Shown: positions 36,641 through 44,777 of the stretch, piece after piece | Layout of the letters: each line of letters begins with the position of its first letter | Numbering within the stretch: the stretch's first letter is position 1 | From: JAVBNW01 sp031551255 | Lineage (GTDB): Bacteria > Bacillota > Clostridia > Christensenellales > UBA1750 | NCBI GenBank assembly: GCA_031551255.1 | Contig: JAVBNW010000003.1 | Coordinates: 1 to 45,338, forward strand | Reading direction: 5' to 3' | Length of the DNA: 45,338 nt | Program-made: the position numbers and the translations under genes | The notes under the pieces: generated by a model | Told to the model about the DNA's origin: nothing | Database searches by the model: none | What the model saw: the letters and a program-made list of their open reading frames with translations, nothing else

Positions 36641-37555
36641 TTAGCCCTTGACGGCGCCGACCATGATGCCCTTGACGAAATACTTCTGGATGAAGGGATA
36701 CACAATGATAATCGGGCCGACGGTGATCATGGCGGTGGCCGTCTTCACGCCTTCGCCGGGTAGGTTGTCAAACAGCTCGATCATGCCCGATGCATAGGTG
36801 TTGCTCTTTAAGAACTGCACCTGCGATACAATGGAGCGGAGGATCAGCTGCAAAGAGAAGTATTCGGGCAAGTCGTTAAGCATCATGGAGTTAAACCATT
36901 CGTTCCAGTAGTTGATCGATATAAACAGCGCCACCGTGGCGATGACGGGCTTGGAGAGCGGCAGGATGATCTGCGCGAAGATGCGCAGCTGCCCCGCGCC
37001 GTCGATCGTCGCCGATTCGGCCATTTCGTCGGGAATCCCGGCGTAGTAGTTGCGAATCAGGTAGATGTTAAAGGGGCTGACGAGCATCGGCAAAATCATC
37101 GTCCAAATGTTGTTGCGCAAGTGCAGCATCTTCGTCATGATGTAATACCACGACACCATGCCGCCGTTGAGCACCATGGTAATGATGATGTAGACCTGAA
37201 AGATTCTGCGGTATTTCACCGATTTCGCCGCCAGTGGATAACCGGCCAGCGAGCATACGATCAAGTGCCCGATCGTGCCGACGACCGTAACGATGGTGGT
37301 GACTCGGTAGCCGCTGGCGATGCGGCCGGGGAACATGAACAAAATCTCATACGCATAGGTGGAAAACGTCGTAGGGATGATCTGATAGCCGTACTTGCGG
37401 ATATCCGCCTCGAGCATAAACGAACCGCCCAGCATCAGCAGAAAGGGTGTGATGCACAGCACGCCGAACGCAATGCAGATCAAGTAGATCAACGCGGTGA
37501 AAAAACGGTTGTCGCGCACGATGTGCGTAGGCCTCATAACAGTTTTTGCCGTCAT
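36641..37555 (-). CDS. ABC sugar importer 3: permease, YtcP type
   Basis: A 304-residue MalG/YtcP-type permease. ATG at 37555 (MTAKTVMRPTH) behind AGGAGG, 14 bases after the LplB stop. First helix ALIYLICIAFGVLCITPFLL, EAA loop DEMAESATIDGAGQLRIFAQII, C-terminus FIQKYFVKGIMVGAVKG. Six helices expected. It precedes the SBP by 73 bases, the same gap as in cluster 1. Confidence 0.92.
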   Translation of the reverse strand: MTAKTVMRPTHIVRDNRFFTALIYLICIAFGVLCITPFLLMLGGSFMLEADIRKYGYQIIPTTFSTYAYEILFMFPGRIASGYRVTTIVTVVGTIGHLIVCSLAGYPLAAKSVKYRRIFQVYIIITMVLNGGMVSWYYIMTKMLHLRNNIWTMILPMLVSPFNIYLIRNYYAGIPDEMAESATIDGAGQLRIFAQIILPLSKPVIATVALFISINYWNEWFNSMMLNDLPEYFSLQLILRSIVSQVQFLKSNTYASGMIELFDNLPGEGVKTATAMITVGPIIIVYPFIQKYFVKGIMVGAVKG

Positions 37556-37569
37556 CTTTTGCGCACCTC

Positions 37570-38547
37570 CTAAAACAGCGACGCGCCGTCTTCATACCTG
37601 CGCGCGATCGTATTGCTGGTAACCAGGATGATGCCCGCGATGACGGACTGCACGAAACTCGCAGCGCCGGCCATCGTAAAGTCGCCCATCCTGCGAAGAT
37701 AGCGATAGATAAAGGTATCAAGGACGTCCATCGTGGGGAACAAAAGCGCGTTGTCGCCGACGATCGCATAGAAGAAGCCGAAGTCGTTGTTCATAATGCG
37801 GCCCAGCGCCAGGAGCGACATGGTGATGATCGTGGGGCGAATCAGCGGCAGCGTTACATACCAGATGCGCTGGAAGCGCTTAGCGCCGTCGATCTCCGCA
37901 GCCTCGTATAACGTGCCGTCGATGCTGGAAATCGTGGCCAGGTAGATGACGGAGTTATAGCCTGCCGATTTCCATATGTGAATGCACGTCATGATCACCC
38001 GCCAATATTGCGGCGACTCATACCAGTGGATCGTCGGGAGACCCAACGTTCTGAGAAGGCCGTTGACCATGCCGGTTTCATCGCTGAAAAGCTGATAGAC
38101 AAATACGCTGATGATGATCGTTGAGATAAAGTGCGGAAGCAGCGTGAAGGACTGCACCACGCGCTTAACCGAAGAAATGTAAAGCTCGTTGAGCAGCAGC
38201 GCCAGCGATATGGCAGATATTGTGCCAAATACGATAAAAAGGGCGTTCATAATCAGCGTGTTACCCACCGCTCTGAACGTTCCCTCGTTTTTGAACAAAA
38301 ATATGAAGTTGCCGTACCATGGAGTTTGAAAGGGACTGCCAAAGATGCCTTGGCCAAAGTCAAAGTCTTTAAAGACCAGTACAAGGCCGAAAAGAGGCAT
38401 GTAATTGAATAGAAACAGAAGTACACATGCGGGCAAAAGCATAACATAGAGCGACTTATTCTTCCAAAGTTCGTAAAGCACACCTACTATGCCTTTGCGC
38501 CGGCTCATCGGTACCGGCGCAACAGCGCGCGTTGCGTTTTGCGACAC
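37570..38547 (-). CDS. ABC sugar importer 3: permease, LplB type
   Basis: A 325-residue MalF/LplB-type permease. I prefer the GTG at 38547 (VSQNATRAVAP), 10 bases after GGAGG; GTG codons at 38559 and 38565 overlap that site, and an ATG at 38508 is an alternative. The first helix LYVMLLPACVLLFLFNYMPLF is followed by the GLVLVFKDFDFGQG loop. EAA motif TLYEAAEIDGAKRFQRIWYV. It is the first gene of cluster 3, behind a near-consensus promoter. Confidence 0.9.
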   Translation of the reverse strand: MSQNATRAVAPVPMSRRKGIVGVLYELWKNKSLYVMLLPACVLLFLFNYMPLFGLVLVFKDFDFGQGIFGSPFQTPWYGNFIFLFKNEGTFRAVGNTLIMNALFIVFGTISAISLALLLNELYISSVKRVVQSFTLLPHFISTIIISVFVYQLFSDETGMVNGLLRTLGLPTIHWYESPQYWRVIMTCIHIWKSAGYNSVIYLATISSIDGTLYEAAEIDGAKRFQRIWYVTLPLIRPTIITMSLLALGRIMNNDFGFFYAIVGDNALLFPTMDVLDTFIYRYLRRMGDFTMAGAASFVQSVIAGIILVTSNTIARRYEDGASLF

Positions 38548-38610
38548 GTGAAAGCCCACCTCCACCTCAAAATCTCTGTGTGAAAATCAAGTTATAAATT
38601 AAGCGCCCCC

Positions 38611-38639
38611 ATCATAGCATTCGGGTTTACAAATGTCAA
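38611..38639 (-). promoter_or_regulatory. Promoter of importer 3
   Basis: On the minus strand TTGACA (38639-38634), exactly 17 bases, TATGAT (38616-38611), with TGC before the -10. A strong sigma-A type promoter about 65 bases upstream of the LplB start. Confidence 0.85.
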
Positions 38640-38700
38640 ATCGAAAGTTTCATCTCTCTTTTCCCCATCTTTACCTAACGCACACAATATAAATATGTAG

Positions 38701-38706
38701 TATAAT
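38701..38706 (+). promoter_or_regulatory. Probable -10 of the MATE gene
   Basis: A perfect TATAAT, 55 bases upstream of the MATE start, in an AT-rich stretch. No good -35 is seen at the right distance, so an activator may be needed. Confidence 0.45.
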
Positions 38707-38760
38707 ACAGTCAATACCAAAAAGTACGCAAAAAGTTGAACGGGAGGCGCAGCCGACGGC

Positions 38761-40146
38761 GTGAATGTTCAAAAAGATATGACACAGGGATCACCCATGG
38801 GCGTCATCATACGATATGCGCTGCCGCTATTGGCGGGCAATTTACTTCAGCAGGCCTATAACGTTACGGATACGATCGTCGTTGGCCGGTTTGCCGGCAA
38901 GGAAGCGCTCGCCGCCGTCGGCTCTTCGTTTGCCGTCGTGCTCGTCGCCTATTCCATCATCATCGGCCTGTGCATGGGCGCAGGCGTAGTCATATCGCGC
39001 CACTACGGCGCGGGGGACACCGAGCGCCTTCAGGCTACTGTCGCCACAACGGCAGCATTTCTCGGGATCGTCGCCGCCGCTTTAACAGTAGCCGCACAAT
39101 TTTTCGTGCCCGCTTTGTTGTCGGTCTACCGCATGCCGCCCGAGATACGGCCGGATGCGGAGGCATACCTGCGCATCCTATTTGCCGGCCTTATGTTTAC
39201 ATGCCTTTACAACGCAGCCGCCTTTCTGTTGCGCGCAGTCGGCAATTCGCACGCGCCCTTGCTCTTCCTGGCGATTTCCATGCTGGTGAATATCGCCTTG
39301 GATCTCTTATTCGTATTGGGCTTTGGCATGGCAGCGCGCGGTGTGGCCATCGCAACGGTCATCGCACAAGCGGTTTCCGCGCTATGCGCCGCGGGATATG
39401 CGCGCAAAAAGCTTAGCTTCTTGCGCGAGATGAGCTGGAGGCCACGCTTTGATCGGGATATTTTCTTTCCCGTCGCGCGCTATAGCATCCTGACGTGCCT
39501 GCAGCAATCCATCATGAACTTCGGCGGTCTGCTCGTGCAGGGGCTCATCAATTCCTTCGGGGTCGCGGCCATGGCGGCTTTTGCCGCCTGCGGCAAGATC
39601 GACGCGTTCATCCACCTGCCCGTACAGGATTTCGGCGGCGCGCTGATGACCTATATCGCCCAAAACATGGGGGCGCAAAAGCAAAGCCGCGTCCGCGAAG
39701 GCGTTCGCTTTACAGTTTTCGCCGTGCTGGGGTATTGCATCCTGGTTTCCGCCGTCGTGCTGCTGCTGCGCGGCGCGCTGCTGCGCATCTTTATTGCACC
39801 GGGCGAAACCCAAGTGCTGGCCGTCGGCGCGCGCTACCTTTCCATCGTCGCCTGCTTTTACGTTTTGATCGGCATGCTGGCGATCTTTTACGGCTACTTC
39901 AGGGGCATAGGCATGCCGCATGTGTCGCTCATCCTATCCGTCGTATCTCTGGGCACGCGCGTAGCTATCGCCTACGCCCTCGCTGCGGCGACCGGCAGCG
40001 TAGACGGCGTGTGGTGGGCCATTCCCCTGGGCTGGGCGCTTGCCGATATCGCGGGTCTGGTGATTTACCGGGCCACGAGGCCCAAGAAATCGATCGCGGA
40101 ATATCCCGCGCCGGAAGTCTCCGAAAAAGAGCTTGAAGAGTTCTAG
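38761..40146 (+). CDS. MATE family efflux transporter
   Basis: A 461-residue protein with 12 predicted helices in two MatE halves. The N-terminus MTQGSPMGVIIRYALPLLAGNLLQQAYNVTDTIVVGRFAG is the standard opening of NorM/DinF-type exporters, with the second half beginning near FPVARYSILTCLQQSIMNFGGLLVQGLINSFG. The start is a GTG at 38761 with GGGAGG 13 bases upstream; the ATG at 38779 is possible but lacks a site. It uses Na+ or H+ to export cationic drugs or metabolites. Single gene, divergent from importer 3. Confidence 0.92.
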   Translation: MNVQKDMTQGSPMGVIIRYALPLLAGNLLQQAYNVTDTIVVGRFAGKEALAAVGSSFAVVLVAYSIIIGLCMGAGVVISRHYGAGDTERLQATVATTAAFLGIVAAALTVAAQFFVPALLSVYRMPPEIRPDAEAYLRILFAGLMFTCLYNAAAFLLRAVGNSHAPLLFLAISMLVNIALDLLFVLGFGMAARGVAIATVIAQAVSALCAAGYARKKLSFLREMSWRPRFDRDIFFPVARYSILTCLQQSIMNFGGLLVQGLINSFGVAAMAAFAACGKIDAFIHLPVQDFGGALMTYIAQNMGAQKQSRVREGVRFTVFAVLGYCILVSAVVLLLRGALLRIFIAPGETQVLAVGARYLSIVACFYVLIGMLAIFYGYFRGIGMPHVSLILSVVSLGTRVAIAYALAAATGSVDGVWWAIPLGWALADIAGLVIYRATRPKKSIAEYPAPEVSEKELEEF

Positions 40147-40311
40147 ATCCGTCAACATAAGCGCAACGCACCCGTAAACAGCCGCCTTTTGCCGTTGGTT
40201 TCCTACGAAAAATTCTACGCATCGCAAGAAAGGTCATAATGTTAGCTATTTCTAACACTACGGGCCATTCTACGATGCGCGCAAAATGGCAGCGCATATA
40301 CAAGCGAAGCT
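40147..40311. other. Intergenic stretch after the MATE gene
   Basis: About 165 bases between the MATE stop and element D. I see no ORF, clear terminator or promoter in it. Confidence 0.4.
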
Positions 40312-40499
40312 CTAGGTAAGCGCTGATCAAAGCGTACGGAGAGCCTTGGGCGACCAAAGGACATGATGCCCTTTTGAATCCCCATCCCGGGAATGCCTGC
40401 GCACAGGCTTTCTGGGTGAGAGTTCTTGCCCAGCTTCTTCAAGAAGCTGGCCGCCGGAGGCTTTCGTCGCTCTTTTCCTTATATTCGACGCTTGCCTAG
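40312..40499 (-). repeat. MITE-like element D
   Basis: About 188 bases bounded by CTAGGTAAGCG at the left and CTAGGCAAGCG read inward from the right. The left end AGGTAAGCGCTGATCAAA closely matches that of element C (AGGTAACCGCTGATGAAA), but the interior is different: it has a CAGCTTCTT-GAAGAAGCTG-type hairpin and the segment GGCCGCCGGAGGC. The right end overlaps the stop codon of spoVS, so the last residues of SpoVS may derive from the insertion. Confidence 0.55.
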
Positions 40500-40756
40500 C
40501 TCGAAGAGCGCATCTCCACCGTGAAGAAGATCTTCGTCTTCTCATGCCCGTCGATATTCGCATCGGAAAACGAGGGCGTCGCAACAAGATCGCCCGGCGC
40601 CACATAGCCTCGGGCAATCGCCAACGCCTTGACGGCTTGATTGACCGCGCTTGCGCCCACCGCCTCCATATGCACAACCCTATCTTCCTTCAGCCGAGCC
40701 GCCAGCGCCCCGGCCACCTTGCCAGGAGCGGACGCGCCCGAAACGCGCAGAATCAT
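40496..40756 (-). CDS. spoVS: Stage V sporulation protein S
   Basis: An 86-residue protein. ATG at 40756 (MILRVSGASAPGKVAGALAA) behind GGAGAAGGGGAG. It matches SpoVS throughout: VAGALAARLKEDRVVHMEAVGASAVNQAVKALAIARGYVAPGDLVATPSFSDANIDG and KTKIFFTVEMR. SpoVS is a small nucleic-acid-binding (Alba/IHF-like fold) regulator needed for late sporulation in Bacillus and conserved in many bacteria. It is the last gene of the plsX-acpP-rnc-spoVS series, 17 bases after rnc. The C-terminus RSSS is slightly extended and its stop lies within the terminal repeat of element D. Confidence 0.92.
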   Translation of the reverse strand: MILRVSGASAPGKVAGALAARLKEDRVVHMEAVGASAVNQAVKALAIARGYVAPGDLVATPSFSDANIDGHEKTKIFFTVEMRSSS

Positions 40757-40773
40757 GCGCTCCCCTTCTCCAT

Positions 40774-41433
40774 TTAATCGATTTTGCAATTTTCCATGGC
40801 GGCGCGCGCGGCCTCCTGCTCGGCCACCTTTTTGCTCGCGCCCGAACCTTCGCCAATCACCCTGCCGTCCCACAAAACCTCGGCGGTGAAGATGCGCCTG
40901 TGCGGCGGGCCATCTTCTCTGGCGATGCGGTAGCAGGGGGTCGTTCCGCCGTTGAGCTGCAGCTTTTCCTGCAGCTCCGTCTTATGATCGCGTGCCGACT
41001 GCTCGGGCGCGACGGGCAATAGGCGGGCGGTTACGCCCCTAGCCGCCTCCAGCCCGCCGTCTAAATACACTGCGCCCAGCACGGCTTCCATGGCATCGGC
41101 AAGTATGGCGGGCTTGTCTCTGCCGCCCGTCATGTCCTCGCCGTGCCCCAACAACAAATAGCCGCCCAACCCTATGCCCCGGGCGGCAACGCAAAGCGCG
41201 GCCTCGTTTACGCTCCGCGCCCGCAACCGGGACAACTGCCCTTCCGCCATGCGTAGGTTTTCGCGATACAGCCTTTCGCTCATAGTCAGTTGGAGCACCG
41301 CATCGCCTAAAAACTCCAGCCGCTGGTTGTGCTCTCCGCCGTTTTCTCCCGCGTGGGAAGGGTGCGTAAGCGCCAGCTTCGCAAGCTGCGCATCGCGAAA
41401 CGCATAGCCGAGCGCGCGCTCTAGGTCCTTCAC
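40774..41433 (-). CDS. rnc: Ribonuclease III
   Basis: A 219-residue double-strand RNA endonuclease. The signature NQRLEFLGDAVLQL (residues 36-49) has catalytic Glu40 and Asp44; the second acidic pair lies in ILADAMEAVLGAVYLDGG near residue 113. The C-terminal dsRNA-binding domain runs from about residue 148 (DHKTELQEKLQLNG) to the end (ASKKVAEQEAARAAMENC). The start is a GTG at 41433, only 3 bases after the acpP stop and without a clear ribosome site, so translation is probably coupled to acpP. It processes rRNA and structured mRNA. Confidence 0.95.
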   Translation of the reverse strand: MKDLERALGYAFRDAQLAKLALTHPSHAGENGGEHNQRLEFLGDAVLQLTMSERLYRENLRMAEGQLSRLRARSVNEAALCVAARGIGLGGYLLLGHGEDMTGGRDKPAILADAMEAVLGAVYLDGGLEAARGVTARLLPVAPEQSARDHKTELQEKLQLNGGTTPCYRIAREDGPPHRRIFTAEVLWDGRVIGEGSGASKKVAEQEAARAAMENCKID

Positions 41434-41436
41434 GGA

Positions 41437-41661
41437 TCAGGCTTTGTCCCTGAGGTAGTTGACGATGTCGCCCACGGTGCGCAGCGTCAGCATGTCCTCG
41501 TCGGGGATTTGGATGTCGAACTCCTGCTCCACTTCCATGATCATCGCAACGACATCCAGCGAATCGGCCTTTAGATCCTCGATGAGCCGCGATTCAGCGG
41601 TAACGGTGCTAAGGTCGATGTTGAGCTGGTCTGCAATGGCGGCGGCAACTTTTTCATACAT
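41437..41661 (-). CDS. acpP: Acyl carrier protein
   Basis: A 74-residue ACP, the normal length. Phosphopantetheine attachment site Ser34 in LKADSLDVVAMIMEVEQEFDIQIPDED, the standard DSL motif. ATG at 41661 behind GGAGGGAT. It carries acyl chains in fatty acid synthesis. Located between plsX and rnc, the classic Firmicute order. Confidence 0.96.
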   Translation of the reverse strand: MYEKVAAAIADQLNIDLSTVTAESRLIEDLKADSLDVVAMIMEVEQEFDIQIPDEDMLTLRTVGDIVNYLRDKA

Positions 41662-41686
41662 GGGTATCCCTCCTGCATGGTACGGT

Positions 41687-42694
41687 TTATTTATCCTGGG
41701 GCAACATGCCCTCGAGCTCGCCTGTGATCGTCTCTACGACATTGCCGGCGATCATGCGCACCGCCTGGCCGATCGCGCAAGAATACGCGCGGGCGTTGGA
41801 AGAGCCGTGCGCCTTGATCAACACGCCCTTTACCCCCAGCAGCGGAGCTCCGCCGTATTCGGTATAGTCCATCCGCGCCTTAAACTGCCCAAGCCCCGGT
41901 TTTAGCGCGGCGGCGGCCAGCTTGGAAACCGTCGTGCGCATGAGCACATCCTTGAGCATTTTCATCAGCGCCATGGCCGTGCCTTCCGTGTGCTTGAGAA
42001 TCACGTTGCCGACAAAGCCGTCGCATACCACCACATCCGCCGCTCCCGCCATGATATCGCGCGCCTCGATATTGCCCTGGAAGTTGATCATGGGCATTTG
42101 CCGAAGCAGAGGGAATGTGGCCTTGGTAAGCTCGTTGCCCTTTTCGTCTTCATCGCCGACGTTCACAAGCTTCACCCGTGGCGAGGCGACCCCCATGACG
42201 GATTTCATGTACACCGAACCCATCAGCGCAAATTGCGCCAGATATTCGGGCTTGCAGTCGGCATTGGCCCCGCAATCGATCAGCAGCCACGGATCTTGGG
42301 TCGAGGGCAGTACCGGCGCGAGCGCCGGCCGCTGTATGCCGCGAATCCTGCCCACGCGAAATACCCCTCCGGACAACAGCGCACCGGTAGAGCCTGCCGA
42401 AACCATGCCCTGGCAATCCCCGCGCTTCACCATATCCAGCGCATGTACGAGGGACGAATTCAGCTTTCTGCGAACCGCAAGGGTGGGAGAATCGTGGTTG
42501 GTGATCACATCGGGGGCATGGTCTATGGTAATCCTCGCCTGGTCCTTGCCTGTAAAGTGGGCTTCAATAGCCTCTCGCGGGCCGCAAAGCACCAAATGGA
42601 GATTTCCCTGTGCGGCAAGCGCCTGCTCGCAGCCGCTCAAAACGGCCTCGGGAGCATGGTCGCCGCCCATAACGTCGATCGCGATGCGCGTCAT
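41687..42694 (-). CDS. plsX: Phosphate acyltransferase PlsX
   Basis: A 335-residue protein starting at the ATG at 42694 (MTRIAIDVMGGDHAPEAVLSG) behind TTGGAGGCG. The MGGDHAP motif, HAPDVITNHDSPTLAVRRK, GCANADCKPEYLAQFALMG-type region and MDYTEYGGAPLLGVKGVLIKAHGSSNA are PlsX hallmarks. It converts acyl-ACP to acyl-phosphate for phospholipid synthesis by PlsY. First gene of plsX-acpP-rnc-spoVS. No FapR or fab genes are visible upstream; a VOC gene is divergent. Confidence 0.95.
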   Translation of the reverse strand: MTRIAIDVMGGDHAPEAVLSGCEQALAAQGNLHLVLCGPREAIEAHFTGKDQARITIDHAPDVITNHDSPTLAVRRKLNSSLVHALDMVKRGDCQGMVSAGSTGALLSGGVFRVGRIRGIQRPALAPVLPSTQDPWLLIDCGANADCKPEYLAQFALMGSVYMKSVMGVASPRVKLVNVGDEDEKGNELTKATFPLLRQMPMINFQGNIEARDIMAGAADVVVCDGFVGNVILKHTEGTAMALMKMLKDVLMRTTVSKLAAAALKPGLGQFKARMDYTEYGGAPLLGVKGVLIKAHGSSNARAYSCAIGQAVRMIAGNVVETITGELEGMLPQDK

Positions 42695-42855
42695 GCCAAT
42701 CGCCTCCAATAATACCAGCTCATAGTAACAAAGCTTGGGATGTTTTGCAAGAAGCGGCAGAGTCAAATGCATTTGCGTCAAAACCACGCTTGACGGCGCT
42801 ACATCCTTCCTTTACACTTCACCACATAAACGCAAATCGACTAGGAGGCGCTTGC

Positions 42856-43248
42856 ATGACGATAGGCAATATCAAAGGGCTGGGACATATCGGCATGTGG
42901 GTTTCCAACCTGGAAAAATCGCTGGATTTCTATCAAAGGCTGGGGTTCCGTTTGGACGCGCAGGAAAATTTGGATATGCGGCTGGCGTTTCTCAGCTTAG
43001 GTTCCTGCGCCATAGAACTGATGGAGCGGCCCGCAAATACCAACGAGGAGCTTACATCGGGTGTCATCGAGCACATCGCGCTGGAAGTTGACGACATCGA
43101 CCTGGCCGTTGCAAGCGCGTGCAAGCACGGTATTTGCGTGGATGCCTCCAAAGTAATGACGATGCATGCCCTGGGCGGCATCAAGAACGTCTTTTTCCAG
43201 GGGCCGGATGGAGAAGGCCTAGAATTTTTTCAATTTATACGAAAATAG
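42856..43248 (+). CDS. VOC family (glyoxalase/dioxygenase-like) protein
   Basis: 130 residues from the ATG at 42856 (MTIGNIKGLGHIGMWV), with TAGGAGG 7 bases upstream. Two beta-alpha-beta-beta-beta modules: LGHIGMWVSNLEKSLDFYQRLGFRL and IEHIALEVDDIDLAVASAC, ending IKNVFFQGPDGEGLEFFQF. Possible metal ligands are the His in GHIG, the Glu in AIELME, the His in EHIALE and the Glu in GLEFF, the arrangement of glyoxalase I. The substrate is not determinable. Divergent from plsX. Confidence 0.88.
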   Translation: MTIGNIKGLGHIGMWVSNLEKSLDFYQRLGFRLDAQENLDMRLAFLSLGSCAIELMERPANTNEELTSGVIEHIALEVDDIDLAVASACKHGICVDASKVMTMHALGGIKNVFFQGPDGEGLEFFQFIRK

Positions 43249-43263
43249 GCGGCGGCACATGCA

Positions 43264-43292
43264 TTGACAAAATGCCTCAGGCAGCGTATGAT
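43264..43292 (+). promoter_or_regulatory. Strong promoter of the ilvE leader
   Basis: TTGACA (43264-43269), 17-base spacer, TATGAT (43287-43292). Transcription would start near 43299, more than 300 bases before ilvE. Confidence 0.85.
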
Positions 43293-43315
43293 GGGCGCAC
43301 TGGGAGGCTGTTGCG

Positions 43316-43354
43316 ATGTTGACTTTCACAAACAGCACGGTAGTACGCACATAG
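43316..43354 (+). CDS. 12-residue leader peptide ORF MLTFTNSTVVRT
   Basis: ATG at 43316 with GGGAGG 8 bases upstream, ending TAG at 43352-43354, shortly after the predicted transcription start. It overlaps a GCTGTT/AACAGC stem. It has two Val, three Thr and one Leu codons, which is suggestive but not a run of regulatory codons. Candidate attenuation peptide upstream of ilvE. Confidence 0.4.
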   Translation: MLTFTNSTVVRT

Positions 43355-43370
43355 CGCATGTTCCGAAGGT

Positions 43371-43443
43371 ATCGGGGCATGTGCCGCTTGGCGTCTGCCC
43401 GATGCGCGCATGATCAGCCGGGGCAAACGCCTCGGCTTTGTTA
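43371..43443 (+). promoter_or_regulatory. Structured leader with terminator-like hairpin upstream of ilvE
   Basis: ATCGGG-GCA (43371-43379) pairs with TGCCCGAT (43396-43403), enclosing a GCCGC..GGC loop. A terminator-like hairpin follows: AGCCGGGGC-AAAC-GCCTCGGCT (43416-43437) then TTGTTAT. It lies before both the 40-residue ORF and ilvE, so early termination would control both. No T-box GGTGGNACCGCG sequence is present. Confidence 0.55.
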
Positions 43444-43466
43444 TGAGCGCAAAGGAGGACGATAGC

Positions 43467-43589
43467 ATGCCCGGCAGGCAAGCGGTTCTAGTCGATGGAT
43501 GTTCGCATTTCATGGTCGCCACCTTTAAAACGGGCGCAGACTGGGCGAAAACGTTTTTTTGCGCCGCATATGTTCGTTTCAAGGCCTGA
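43467..43589 (+). CDS. Small 40-residue protein upstream of ilvE, unknown
   Basis: ATG at 43467 with a near-perfect AAAGGAGG 8 bases upstream, ending TGA at 43587-43589, 29 bases before ilvE. The product begins MPGRQAVLVDGCSHFMVATF and continues KTGADWAKTFFCAAYVRFKA. It has two cysteines, a Phe/Tyr-rich C-terminal half and net positive charge. I do not recognise it. The quality of the ribosome site, better than that of many genes here, argues that it is translated. It could be a small protein, a translational coupler or a peptide precursor. Confidence 0.45.
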   Translation: MPGRQAVLVDGCSHFMVATFKTGADWAKTFFCAAYVRFKA

Positions 43590-43618
43590 GGGCTATACGA
43601 TATTGAGGAGGGAACCCC

Positions 43619-44686
43619 ATGACCGATATCCGCTTTGAAAAGAACCCAAACCCAAAGGCCAAGCCCTCGGATGAGAGCAAGTTGGGCTTTGGCAGGCTGT
43701 TTACCGACCATATGTTCATGATGGATTACGACGACGAAAAGGGCTGGTACGACCCGCGCATCGTACCATACGGCCCCTTGTCGCTCGACCCGGCGACGAC
43801 CTCGCTGCACTACGGGCAAGAGATCTTCGAAGGGCTGAAGGCCTACCGCAATAAGGACGACGAGATTCTTTTGTTCCGCCCGTCCGACAACATGCGCCGC
43901 ATGAGCGATTCAGCCGAGCGCCTGTGCATGCCCAGGCTCGACGAGGGCCTCGCGCTTGCCGGCCTTAAAAAGCTTGTTGAAATCGAAAAGGGGTGGATCC
44001 CGCGCAACGAGGGCACGTCGCTGTACATTCGCCCCACAATGATCTCCACCGATGCTTTTTTAGGCGTAAAGCCTTCAAAAACCTATCTGTTTTTCATTAT
44101 CCTCTCGCCGGTGGGTTCCTATTACGCCGAAGGCCTTAAGCCCATTTCGATCTGGGTGGAGGACGAGTACGTGCGCGCGGTGCGCGGCGGCATCGGCTTT
44201 ACCAAGGCGGCCGCCAACTACGCGGCATCTCTGTATGGCGCGGTGATGGCGGAAAAGAAGGGCTACGCGCAAGTGCTGTGGCTCGACGCGCTGGAGCGCA
44301 AATATGTAGATGAAGTCGGCTCCATGAACATGTTCTTTATCATCGACGGCAAGTTGTGCACCGCGCCCCTCACCGGCTCGATTCTCGACGGAATCACGCG
44401 CCGCTCGGTGATTGAGCTGGCAAAGGAAATGGGCATGCCGGTGCAGGAGCGCCAGATTCCGATCCAGGAGATCTTCGACGGCGCCGCAAACGGCAAGCTT
44501 GAGGAGGCGTTCGGCTCGGGCACCGCGGCCGTCATCTCCCCCGTAGGCGCACTGCACTGGAATGGCAAGGATATCGTCATCAGCAATGGACAGATCGGCG
44601 AAAAGACGCGCAAGCTGTACGACACGCTCGTGGGCATCCAATACGGGCGCGTCGCGGATACGCACGGTTGGAGCGTCAATTTATAG
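43619..44686 (+). CDS. ilvE: Branched-chain amino acid aminotransferase
   Basis: A 355-residue fold-type IV PLP enzyme of the longer (BCAT class II, eukaryote-like) group. ATG at 43619 with GAGGAGGG upstream. Family features are DPATTSLHYGQEIFEGLKAYR, YIRPTMISTDAFLGV, the PLP lysine region GGIGFTKAAANYAASL (Lys near residue 200), YVDEVGSMNMFFI, and EEAFGSGTAAVISPVGAL. It transfers the amino group between glutamate and the keto acids of Leu, Ile and Val. It stands alone behind a long structured leader with two small ORFs and is followed by ytaF. Confidence 0.95.
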   Translation: MTDIRFEKNPNPKAKPSDESKLGFGRLFTDHMFMMDYDDEKGWYDPRIVPYGPLSLDPATTSLHYGQEIFEGLKAYRNKDDEILLFRPSDNMRRMSDSAERLCMPRLDEGLALAGLKKLVEIEKGWIPRNEGTSLYIRPTMISTDAFLGVKPSKTYLFFIILSPVGSYYAEGLKPISIWVEDEYVRAVRGGIGFTKAAANYAASLYGAVMAEKKGYAQVLWLDALERKYVDEVGSMNMFFIIDGKLCTAPLTGSILDGITRRSVIELAKEMGMPVQERQIPIQEIFDGAANGKLEEAFGSGTAAVISPVGALHWNGKDIVISNGQIGEKTRKLYDTLVGIQYGRVADTHGWSVNL

Positions 44687-44734
44687 TTTTTTCGATATAG
44701 GTACGGCGATCCCCGCATATAACCGCATACGCAC

Positions 44735-44773
44735 CCCACCTCTTTTCGCCGCATACATTGGCTGAGAGGTGGG
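44735..44773 (+). promoter_or_regulatory. Hairpin that can sequester the ytaF ribosome site
   Basis: CCCACCTCT (44735-44743) pairs perfectly with AGAGGTGGG (44765-44773), a 9-base stem with a 21-base loop. The right arm is the ribosome binding site of the next gene, and TTCTTT follows. It can act as the ilvE terminator, as a translational switch for ytaF, or both. Confidence 0.6.
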
Positions 44774-44777
44774 TTCT

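Noticed and set aside
43293..43618. T-box leader before ilvE
   Set aside because: No T-box sequence (AGGGTGGNACCGCG) or Stem I features found.
44760..44775. TPP riboswitch core because of GGCTGAGAGG
   Set aside because: The rest of the thi-box, including the ACCTGATCTGGGTAATGCC-type segment, is absent; the match is explained by the hairpin over the ribosome site.
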